Shown: in pieces, positions 25,766-34,305 of the stretch | How the letters are laid out: each line of letters opens with the position of its first letter | How positions within the stretch are numbered: position 1 is the first letter of the stretch | NCBI GenBank assembly: GCA_900088475.1 | Contig: FLMG01002017.1 | Span: 1 to 42,525 of the forward strand | Origin: Hyphochytrium catenoides | Lineage: Eukaryota > Sar > Hyphochytriomycetes > Hyphochytriales > Hyphochytriaceae | DNA: 42,525 nucleotides | Direction: 5' to 3' | The notes under the pieces: generated by a model | Told to the model about the DNA's origin: nothing | What the model saw: only the letters and a program-made list of their open reading frames with translations | The model's database searches: none | Position numbers and translations under genes: made by a program

Positions 25766-26294
25766 AGAAGAAGAAGAAGAAGAAGCAATATGTGCATTTT
25801 ACGGAGAAAGAAGTAGAGACAAGTTTCCCAAGAGCCAAATGACCTGTGGGGCTTTGCTTCGTCTCTGGTCGGGCCGCTGCCTTGAAAATATTAGGTCGGA
25901 CGAATGAGAGCAAATCCAGTCGCTCGTGGTAGGTTTTATTATAAAAGCCGGACCACAGCCGCCGCTCCTCCTGCAGATCGGACGAGGCAGGACCGGACGT
26001 GGACTGCCGAGGCTCTCTGTCATGCTCTATGTGAGGGTTGGGCTGAGAAGTGTCATTGGAAGGCTTTCGGGAGTGAAACGAGTGAGCTACGGCCTGGCAT
26101 TTGGACAAGTTGGAGGTCAGCTCGGTCAGGACACGCCGGAGCTCCTCCTGTGGCCCTGAAGGGAGCAGGCTGATGTCCTGCCTGCCCTTAGCAGCGGTCA
26201 GGAAGCGACCGGTGCAGCGAAGCAGGTCTTGAGAGGCCAGAAGGAGCTCAAAGCCGTCATACAACGGCTCTGACTCTGCACAATAGCTCATCAT
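20148..26294 (-). CDS. Class II (bacterial-type) HMG-CoA reductase with long C-terminal extension
   Basis: Exons on the minus strand: 26294-25844, 25617-25482, 25125-24790, 24479-24367, 24138-23924, 23542-23347, 23058-22909, 22482-22289, 21996-21835, 21571-21449, 21200-20961, 20838-20681 and 20589-20148. All phases agree, giving about 971 residues. The core (about 120-600) matches the soluble class II reductase: SGFYNKTYHERL, VKLANLMVENCIGV, MAIEEPSVIAAAS, CEAMGANVVNT, DPYRACTHNKGIMNGID, ATGQDFRALEA, GGAVQTHPGYRV, VGLAQNFAAVRALA and GHMTLHARNIAV. The catalytic Glu (EEPS), Lys (THNK), Asp (ATGQD) and His (GHM) are all present. The enzyme interconverts HMG-CoA and mevalonate. No membrane anchor is seen, unlike the usual eukaryotic class I enzyme. 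About 140 N-terminal and 370-430 C-terminal residues are extra. The frame stays open upstream of 26294 to about 26410 without an ATG, so another 5' exon may exist. The 24479 acceptor is the least certain join. Confidence 0.88.
23700..23815 (+). repeat. (CT)n microsatellite inside a reductase intron
   Basis: Runs of CTCTCT with CCCT and TTTT interruptions lie in the intron between exons 5 and 6 of the minus-strand reductase gene. The tract is purine-rich on that gene's sense strand, opposite to most introns of this window. Confidence 0.85.
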
Positions 26295-26770
26295 CGTGCG
26301 CCAGGGCCCAGACCCTGCCTCATAGGGGGACGGAGGAGATCTGCCGTCGGTCTCCTCCCAGCTCCTTTGTCGTTCGTGCTGCGGCTTCCAGCTGGACGGA
26401 GAGTTCTAGCACCTAACAATCCTCCGAGGGAACAACTTTTGGTCCACTTGGTCCGTCTTCTGGTCCTGCTGCTGCCTCTTCCTCTCGATCAACAGCTGAT
26501 GCTCCCTAGTAGCTCCTCGTTGAGAGTGTAACAAAGGCTGAGGCGTCTCGCTCCAACTCTGTTTCGTCTTGGCCTCCAGCCCAATGACCTAGCCTTTCGT
26601 CTCCAGATCTCGACTCCTATCTCCACGTCCCCTAGTCTCCCAGTCTCTGGGCTCCACTCTCTGCTCTGCGATCTCCTGCCTCCAGTCTTCAGTCTCCAGT
26701 CTCCAGAGCTCGGCCATCGAACGAGACTCGCGGACCTTCAATCAGAAGCTCTGACATCGCCACTCTCACT

Positions 26771-26782
26771 CGCAGTAACGGC
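26771..26782 (+). promoter_or_regulatory. TAACGGC site (Myb-like core)
   Basis: GCAGTAACGGC lies four bases before the hairpin, about 220 bp upstream of the decarboxylase start. The core YAACGG matches the known Myb recognition core. Function is inferred from recurrence at other gene starts in this window. Confidence 0.3.
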
Positions 26783-26784
26783 CA

Positions 26785-26811
26785 GGTACCGGCTCTTTAG
26801 GAGCCGGTACC
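26785..26811. repeat. Perfect inverted repeat, 11-bp stem, 5-base loop
   Basis: GGTACCGGCTC, loop TTTAG, then GAGCCGGTACC. The GGTACCGGCTCT unit then repeats directly after the right arm. It sits in the divergent promoter region and could be an operator-like site or an RNA hairpin in a 5' leader. Confidence 0.85.
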
Positions 26812-26999
26812 GGCTCTATTGCCGCGCTCTTCTGTTCTCTGTTGGGAATAAAATCTCTTGATAAATCTTCATCTGCAGACAGGACAGGACAGGCAATGAA
26901 AGCTTGTCAGTCATCTTTAGAGAAGCACGGACGAGAAGCTTTCAGGAAGGCTAGGGCTCAAAAGGGACAACGTTTAATCTTTGCTCAGCTTCCTTCAAT

Positions 27000-27879
27000 A
27001 TGGACGGTCAAAGTGGTAGTCATGGCCACGGCGAAAGCCGGAAGTTCCACGTTCTTCTGGCAGCTTCAGGCAGCGTCGCGACTGTGAAAGTCCCTGAGCT
27101 GGCGACCAGACTGTCTCAAGAGCTTCATGTGGACGTAAAGATCATTCTTACTACTGCTGCAGAGCACTTTTTCAAGCTTGCCGAGCGCTATAACCCTGCG
27201 GTGCAAGAAGAATTTGTCAACCTTGAGCCTGCTCCCGCTGTGATCACGGACAAAGACGAGTGGGACGCGTGGAGCAGCGTTGGAGATCCTGTGGTACACA
27301 TCCAGGTAGGAAGGCAGAGGCTACTGAAAGCGTCACACGGCTGTCCCCTCCTCGTGACAGAGAGCTCTGTTATAGCTTAGGGATTGGGCTGATCTGCTTC
27401 TCATCGCTCCTCTCTCGGCCAACACGCTTGCGAAGATGGCGAACGGACTTTGTGACAACCTTCTGGTGAGCAAGCTTAAGGGCTATGTCATGGCCACCTC
27501 TCTCTATTATCATCACCCGGCGCGGATCATCTGACTTCTGCCTCCTTCCTCTCTCCCATTCCTTTCCCTCCCCACAGACTTGCGTGGTACGCGCTTGGGA
27601 CGTAAGGAAGCCGCTGGTGCTGGCTCCGGCGATGAACACTGCGATGTGGGACCACCCGCTGACGGCGCGGCACCTGCAATCTCTCACTGAGCTCTGCCCG
27701 CGCCTCCACATTGTTGACCCTATCGCCAAGAAGCTGGCCTGCGGAGATGTTGGTAAGCCCAGTAGCTGCGCTGAGGATATCAGAGGACAGAAATGTGACC
27801 CTGACTTCCACTGCCAGGAAAAGGAGGCTTGGCTGAGGTCTCAACAATCGTAGAAACTGTTAGAAGCGCGCTGAGCTGA
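27000..27879 (+). CDS. Phosphopantothenoylcysteine decarboxylase
   Basis: Exons 27000-27305, 27376-27465, 27578-27752 and 27818-27879 join in phases 0, 0 and 1 to give 210 residues, the normal length for the eukaryotic HAL3/PPCDC family. This FMN flavoprotein decarboxylates 4'-phosphopantothenoylcysteine to 4'-phosphopantetheine in coenzyme A synthesis. Visible motifs are the N-terminal FMN fold LLAASGSVATVK, the catalytic-His segment VVHIQLRDWADLLLIAPLSA, ANTLAKMANGLCDNLLT, the substrate clamp PAMNTAMW and the C-terminal ACGDVGKGGLAE with the conserved cysteine. No long acidic tail like that of yeast Hal3 is present, so it should act as an enzyme rather than a phosphatase inhibitor. The stop lies only 46 bp from the stop of the next, convergent gene. 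Confidence 0.95.
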
Positions 27880-27925
27880 GGGAAAGCCTTCTTCTCTCTC
27901 TTCCGCCCCCAGAAGTGCCACGACT

Positions 27926-30014
27926 TCACTTCTGATCTTCATAACCCTCAGGATGGAGGAGAGGCGGAGGAAGAGGATCAACGACGAAGGTTTTCGAGGC
28001 TGAAGGGAAGGCTTTGGAGCGCACAGAGTAGGAGAAGGTCCAGCCATAGCCTGCCGCTCCATAGTTCCCTCTGTTGTCCGCACATACAAGCCCGCCTTTG
28101 AAGGAAGGGACAAGTTTGGCGATACGCAACAGCGCACTCCTGCAAGCTTCTTCCGGCTGCAGTCCAGAGTTATCCTTAGCTGGTCAGGCGAGAGGGAAAC
28201 AGGAAGTATAGAAGAGAGAGAGAAGCAGAGGCGCACCTAACGGTTGAACCGCCATAGAAAGGAGGAGGAGAGATGGAAGTGGGAGAGAGAAAAAGAGAGA
28301 GAGAGGGAGACACGTCATCAAGAACAATAAGGTAGGCGGCGTACCGTCATTCCTTGCCTCATATTCTCCACTGCCTGCTCGGACATATTAGGATAAGCAT
28401 CGTTAATAGAGCGCTGTCCCAGGTGGTGTTTGGCCCCACCTCTCTCTACCTCTCTCTCTCTTTCTTTCTCACCTGATACGACGGCAAGAAGCGCATCATC
28501 ACATCTCCGTCGCCTGTGGCGGCAGCTCCTCCGACTTCATTGTCCACATAGCAACCAGAGCCCGGAATGGGAGAGTCTCCGACCCGCCTTTGTTGAAAGA
28601 CAGAGTAACAGTGTTGAACAGCCTGCTCAGAAGAGGAGAGAGAGACACACAAAGGAGAACGAGAAAAAGTGGACGGCCGTACCCCGCAATCTTATGGTTG
28701 GCGCCATTGCTGCTTGTTCCTCCTGTCTCAGTCAGCGGCTCAGAGAGGTCTGTCACCCAGCCCTGGCAGAGATGTTAGCCGCTTACCTGCGACGTTGCCC
28801 TCTGCGTCCACAATTACCTGCAAGGGCAGAGAGCGGAAGAGCTTTAGAGCTACGAAGAAGGCAGTGTCAATCATCAGCAGGGAAGAGCGTGAGGATCAAA
28901 GGCGATCCTTCCTGTCCACGGGACACGAGGTCTCTTACCATTCCAACCGTATCATGGTTCATCTCGCTCGTCTCCTGCCCTAGTCCTTGAGCAACTTCTC
29001 GCGGCTGGTCTGTCCTTGTCACGGTGTACGGCGGGCAGCTGCTGCTCTGGTTAATGAAATCTCTATAATAGTTCGGCTGACAGTGCCGTGCCCGCCACTG
29101 CTCAAAGTCTCCTATAGACTTCGACGTGGACAGAGACTCTTCAGGAAAGCCTAACATGCGTGCGAAGGACGTGGCGCCCTCTCCGACCAGCAAACTGTGG
29201 GCAGAGTGGTCCATCACTGCCCGCGCCACCTGCCCCGGCAGGGGATGGACAAGAGAAAAAGACAGAAAGAGCATAGTAATAAGACAGGGACCGAGGGAGA
29301 AAGAGAGAAGCAAAGGAAGAAAGAGACCTTGATGGCATCCTTAATCCTCCTCAAATAGGCTACGGCGCCGACGGCGTGTGTGCGTCCGTCCATAATCATC
29401 GCGTCCAGCGTCGTCTCTCCTAACGTGTCTGGACTGCCGCCGAACCCTACTGTCCCGTCGCACTGGTCTCGCTAGGAGAGAAACGGAATCGAGAGTAAGC
29501 GCGCGAGAGAGAGAGACAGGGAGAGAGGAGAAGCTAGTGAATGACAGGAGGAGCTAATGAGGAGGTAGTGACAGAAGTAGAGGAGAGACAAAGGAAAGAT
29601 AGGGCTCATACCTCACACTGACTGCAGCCTGATCCCCGAAGCGAGGCGGAGAGACAAAGAGTTAGAAGAACAAGAGCGGCAGACAGAGAGAGAGAGAAAA
29701 GAAGAATGGGAAGACAAGGTCAGTGGGGCAGCACGGTTAGGAAACACCCTAAGAGACAAGAGGACTGTGCCAGCAAAAGCGGTGGCAAATACAGTCAGAG
29801 AAGAAGAGAGAGAAGGAGGTGGGAAAAGGGAAGAGAGTGAAAGTCGAGACAGAGGGAAAGAGAAGAGAGAGAGAGAGANNNNNNNNNNNNNNNNNNNNNN
29901 NNNNNNNNNNNNNNNNNNNNNNNNNNNNNNNGTCCCGCTGCTCTCCCACAAGCTGCAGAAGAAAAGGGAGTTAGAAAGAGGCTGTCAGCGGCTATCTGCA
30001 TAAAAATTGAAGGA

Positions 30015-30051
<37 letters not shown>

Positions 30052-30365
30052 GAGACAGACAGACAGAGAGAGAGAGAGGAGAAGGAGGGAGGAAGGGAGA
30101 GAAGGTGTGGAAGGAGATACAGAACCGTTCTCCACGCCGCATCTGTCGCATCTGTGAACTTCCACGTGTTGATCACCAGCGGGAGGACGGCGCTGTTTTT
30201 TGTTTCTCTCTTCTCTTGCAAGTCACTGGCAGGGATGTAGACCAAAGCAGGGCTAGTTCTCTCTCTCTCCCCTCCGGGCGCAGAAGGAGCGGCGCTGCAC
30301 TGACTGAGAATAGAGAGCAAGGAAAGGAAGAGGAAGAGGATGGCGGTCAGCGCTCTAGGTGCCAT
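27926..30365 (-). CDS. N4-(beta-N-acetylglucosaminyl)-L-asparaginase (aspartylglucosaminidase)
   Basis: Exons on the minus strand: 30365-30126, 29952-29932 (running into the N gap), 29628-29612, 29471-29328, 29229-28939, 28817-28787, 28722-28683, 28587-28473, 28374-28345 and 28174-27926. The protein would have about 400 residues. It begins with a clear signal peptide ([18 protein letters not shown]). The mature parts follow the N-terminal-nucleophile hydrolase: [60 protein letters not shown] and CQPNYY. The autocleavage site is NHD/TVGM, whose Thr becomes the nucleophile. [39 protein letters not shown] and [10 protein letters not shown] follow. It cleaves the GlcNAc-Asn bond when glycoproteins are degraded, in lysosome-like compartments. 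One exon is only 17 nt. The missing part of exon 2 should be about eight residues. I chose the ATG that begins the signal peptide over one 22 codons upstream. Confidence 0.93.
29879..29931. other. Assembly gap (53 N)
   Basis: The gap removes the end of the second exon of the aspartylglucosaminidase gene and the start of the following intron, next to a GA repeat that probably broke the assembly. Confidence 0.99.
30014..30078 (+). repeat. (GACA)n/(GA)n microsatellite
   Basis: GACA repeats flanked by GAGAGA runs lie in the first intron of the minus-strand aspartylglucosaminidase gene. The same mixed repeat recurs near 36.63 kb. Confidence 0.9.
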
Positions 30366-31259
30366 GACGCCTTCTTCCTCCTTCCTCCTAAGGGTTGGGC
30401 ACGTCCTCCTCCGCGAGAGCCTAAGGATCAAAGGAGGCTAGGTGAGGGACAGACAGACAGCGCGGAGCAAGGGAGACGGACACCAGAAGAGGAGAGACAC
30501 CAAGAAGAGAGGAAGAAGAGAGAGAGACAGAGAGAAAGAGAGAAAGAAAAGGACTGAAAGCAAAGGAGGGTCGAGAGAGAAAGAGAGGCACTGGAAGCGA
30601 GATGCACGGTGAGGGGGTAGCGAGAGTTCGTGCAGTAGGAGAGTCGGGAGGGTTGAGGACTGAGGACAGGACCTTCTTGACAACTTGGGGGAGAGATACC
30701 AGTGCCGACAGACAGACAGAGAATTCAGCGCAGGAGAATGTAGAGAAACAGAGAGAGAGAAAGAGAGAGAGAGAAACAGAGAGAGAGAAGCTGAGAGAGG
30801 AAGAGAGACTGAGAGAGAGAGGGCTGGGTGGTAGATTCGGGGCGAGGATTCGACCAGGTTGAAGTTTCATAATAGCCGCTAACGGTATTATAGCTAAGAG
30901 CCATATTCTATGGCTCTAGCCGCTAACGGCAGTCCCAGGCCGCTGCTGCCACTAATAAAGGACTAAAGGACAACAATAATGAGGACGATAAATATAGAAC
31001 TAATAGGGACGCTCCTTCGCGGCTGAGGAAAACGCTGAACTCCAAAACCCGCTTCTCCCTCTTCAGCGGCGAGGCAGGACATGGAGATGGCGGCTGAGAG
31101 AGGACTAGGGCCCGCCTAATAATGTCTGCCAGCCTTGCCGATAGGGCGCTTGACACGGATGACAGAACGGTAGCAGAACACTATATAGAGGGAAAACCGA
31201 GGAAGCGAAGGGATAAAGAGTCCCAATTAGATAGGGAGGGAACAAACCAATATCCACCA
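30366..31259. other. Intergenic between aspartylglucosaminidase and NIPA genes
   Basis: The stretch 30440-30830 is GA-rich low-complexity DNA (pyrimidine on the minus strand). It is followed by a hairpin flanked by two TAACGG sites. No gene is supported; frames through the GA tract are repeat artefacts. Confidence 0.5.
30874..30930 (+). promoter_or_regulatory. Two AGCCGCTAACGG direct repeats around a hairpin
   Basis: AGCCGCTAACGG occurs at about 30874 and again at about 30918. Between them lies an inverted repeat AGAGCCAT (30897-30904), loop ATTCT, ATGGCTCT (30910-30917). The module is about 510-560 bp upstream of the aspartylglucosaminidase start and resembles the TAACGG-plus-hairpin arrangement at 26.8 kb. 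Confidence 0.4.
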
Positions 31260-33342
31260 TCACCCTGTTTCCCCGTTCAGTAGACTCTCCTTCAGCTCCG
31301 CTACTACTTCCTCCTCTCCAGCTCTCAATATGTCCAGGTTACTACCAATGACATGCAGTTCCTTCCCTCGGCCAAGCTTCTCCAGCTGCTTCTCCCTTGA
31401 CGCGATACGCCACAGGAGCCCGTAACGACTTGGATCGGCCAAGGAGGCCTCTTCTTCTGCTCCAGCCTTGTCCTTGTGTCTGAAAAGGAACAGGATCCCA
31501 AGGATAACGAGAAGGAGTGAGAAAGGATAGAGGACCCAGTCCGAGGCAGAGAACTCTCTCGATGCCTCGTAAAACACGATCCCGCCTATGACGCTGAAGC
31601 TGATCCAAAAGGCTTGGAAGACAGGGTAGACCGTCATCCCGTCGCCCAGCGCCATCGCTTGATTAAGAAGATGCGTTTGTGTGAGGACGGTGCCAATCAT
31701 GGCCAGGAGGAAGGCGTAAGATAGAGGATGGTTGAACTGGTTCTCCCCTTCCAAGGTCTTTGCCACCAGCATCGCGCTGATCTTGGCCAGCAAGACGGAA
31801 GTTGCACCGACGACGCCTGCAAGGGACAAAGTAGACACTCAGTGTATTGCTAAAGAGCGAGACTTTTAGTGTGAGAAGGAGTAATCGGTAACAATCAATA
31901 GAGAAGAGAAGAGTTGTTTAAGCTCCAGTGGAGGGAGGGAAGGGACCATCACAGATTTAAAGAGACCTTAAAAGGCCCAAAGAAGAGTCTCGTCATACCT
32001 GCGACGGCTGCATAAAGGTAGGGAACGTGATCTTGAGACTTCTTCATTGCCTCAAAGGCAAGCTCTCTCGCCTCCAAGAGCTCCATCCGGATCAGCCAGT
32101 CCAGGTCCTCATCCTCCTCTCCTCCCTCCTCATTCAGAGGTGTAGGGCGCTTGGATGTCTCTCGCTCCAGAAGGAGAAGACGCGCTTCTAAGAGGCGAAG
32201 ACGGGTCTCCAGGCGCTGTTAAAAAGAGAGGAAAGGGGTTAGCCGCGGAACCCAACGATAGATAGTGATTGTTAGTCAAGAGAGTCTGATGAGGTACGAG
32301 AGCAGCGTAGCAGTCGATGGGAAAGAGAGTGTGGGAGGGAAGGCGCAGATAGAGGCAGACTGGCAAGAATTCAAGAGGTTCGAAGAGAGAGAAAGCGAAG
32401 AGATAACACCACCTTGATGTGCTTCCTGTGACTAAACGTTGTCTCCAAGAGATACTTCTTCATCCGATTGGCTGCCGAGCCGCTGATCGTCGTCAGGAGA
32501 GCGATTGTGGAGAGTAATAGGATGGCGATATAGTAGACAAACCCTGAAGAGACGGGAGGACAAAGAAAAAAGAGAGAGAGAGAGAAAGAGAGAGAGAGGG
32601 AGAAGGGCAAGAGAGGAAAGCCTGTCAGCTCACTACATAGCACAGCAGCTTGTCTGGGCCTTCCCATCTCCTCTCCATCAACTCTGTCATTTCGTTTACT
32701 CTTTCTCCTCTGCCGTTTCTTCCCTCTCTCCCTCTCACCTGGACGAGTGAACCTCTTCTCGAGCTCTGATAGCGCTAACGGCTCATCAGGCTTTGAGATG
32801 AGCGCGACCAGCACCACTCCGCCCGTCACAAAGGCCACACCTACAAGGTCGGTCTGCCAAGGGGACAGAACAAGCAAAAGCGAGATAAGCGACGGACAAT
32901 GGTGAATTGGTCACACGTGACGAGCTTTTTATGTAGGAGAAAGGCGTGGCAGCGTTCGTTAAAGGGCAGAGAGAAAATGCAGGGACAGGGGCAAGAAGAC
33001 GTCTAGCGAGAGACAGCAAAGTCCTACCACGAAGATCCTCTCTCCGTTGAAGAAGTGGGCAAGGAAGACATTGGCCACCAGCGTGGAGCCGCCGCCCAGA
33101 GCGGCCACAAGTGCCTGGGGCGCAAATCCCAATGCAGCAAAGTCGCCCAGACTGCCGGCGATGATCAGGAAAAGTCCGAACCACCAGAGTGGGCGCCAAA
33201 CGTAGGCAGTGCGCTGCGAAGGGTGCCGCGCCTCGTCCTCGTTGTGAGAATATTTCTGCACGTTGACACCCAGGTTGGAGATGATCGAGGAGGCGACGGC
33301 CAAGGCCGCGCCGATGGCCTGTCCTGTGGAAGACGGCGCCAT
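31260..33342 (-). CDS. NIPA-type magnesium transporter
   Basis: Exons on the minus strand: 33342-33028, 32853-32739, 32543-32413, 32215-31999 and 31816-31260, with phases 0, 1, 0 and 1, give about 444 residues. The family signature is clear at the N-terminus (GQAIGAALAVASSIISNLGV, NVQKYSHNED, WRPLWWFGLFLIIAG) and in later segments (FAPQALVAALGG, LVANVFLAHFFNGER, LVGVAFVTGGVVLVAL, GATSVLLAKISAMLV, YPVFQAFWISFSVIGG). Roughly nine hydrophobic helices are visible. A charged helical insert (exon 4, LRLLEARLLLLERE) separates the two halves, and the tail is charged and cytosolic-like. NIPA proteins carry Mg2+ across plasma or endosomal membranes. The frame stays open upstream of 33342 for about 270 bases without an ATG, so a further 5' exon cannot be excluded. 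Confidence 0.88.
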
Positions 33343-34305
33343 CGGGGCAGTTGACTCTCCGTCTAGGGCTCCTCCTAGAGCATAGTTCCTCGGCGTGAGT
33401 CGTTGCTGGCAGCGAGAGGAATCTTCGTTGTTAAGAGAGGCCACAGGGCCGCCGTCTCCGCTGGGGTGTCGAGCATAGACCTGGCTGCCCGGTGTGGCAG
33501 AGAAGCACCTTGGCTGGGAATCCTCGCTTCCTTTTCTTGCCTGGCTCTTTCTCGTGTTGCAAGATAAGCCGTTTGCTCAGTGAGGACACTGCTCTCAAGA
33601 GCCAGCCGCCGCAGCTGGAAGGATTCCGTCACAGACGCTGCCGCTCTATAAGCACGGGGCAGGCAGGCAGACAGGTGCGAAGTGCTACAAGGGGAGCCGC
33701 GCCGAGAACAGGCACTGATAGATCTCTAGAAAGACGCCAGAGAAAAGGAAGAGAAAGCGCGGCGCCAAAGGACCGCTAACGGTAGCTGTGGGACTTCAAG
33801 GAGACAGGAGAGAATGGAGCTTCGCATTGTCTCTGACAAAGTACTTGTAGTGCTTCCTACGTGACGCCAGGCGCCAGGGATGCCCAGGACGAGGACGGAC
33901 AGCGCCGGAGCTGAACGCCGCTACCACTGGTGAAGAGGAGGAGCTCAGCAGCAGCTGTGATAGCAGCAGAGCCTCATTCTTCCTCGCTCCGGGTATGGTA
34001 GGGGCCGCAGGATGCCGGAAGAGGTTATAACTCTTAGTGGTCCTATAAGAGCGCTGTGGTCCTTAGCATGACCTGGCTATCTCCGCAGCATTGAACATAG
34101 ATTATAGCGCACCTTTATCTTTATCTATGAACAAACCTAACCTTAAGCTCTTCAAGCCCGGCTTGCCCAACTGGCGTACACATCTCTTTCAGCTCGACAT
34201 AGTACTGATTGAATCTTAGGCATCTAAGAGAGAGAGATGCAAGCGCAGCTGTCCTCCTAACGCGCAGTGGCGGGCCGTACGCCATCCGTCCAGCTACTCC
34301 TGAGG
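33343..34305. other. Intergenic between NIPA and GH16 genes
   Basis: Presumed 5' region of the NIPA gene (a TAACGG site is at 33777) and 3' region of the GH16 gene. Nothing else was recognised. Confidence 0.4.
33772..33783 (+). promoter_or_regulatory. CCGCTAACGGT site
   Basis: Same word as at 30.88 kb, located about 435 bp upstream of the NIPA start codon. Function is inferred from recurrence only. Confidence 0.25.

Larger units (their letters stand above)
26295..26999. promoter_or_regulatory. Shared divergent upstream region of reductase and decarboxylase genes
   Basis: About 700 bp separate the two divergent start codons. The region holds CAGTCTC/CTCCAGTC-rich short repeats around 26580-26705, a TAACGG site and a perfect hairpin near 26.8 kb. 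Part of it (to about 26410) may be coding or 5' leader of the reductase gene. Confidence 0.5.

Noticed and set aside
30105-30862. Glu/Arg-rich plus-strand frames
   Set aside because: They are translations of GA-rich low-complexity DNA and are antisense to the signal-peptide exon of the aspartylglucosaminidase gene.
33375-33632. Minus-strand frame MTESFQLRRLALESS as first exon of the NIPA gene
   Set aside because: Joining it to the NIPA frame would need an intron of about 24 bp, which is too short; kept only as a possible overlapping 5' leader frame.
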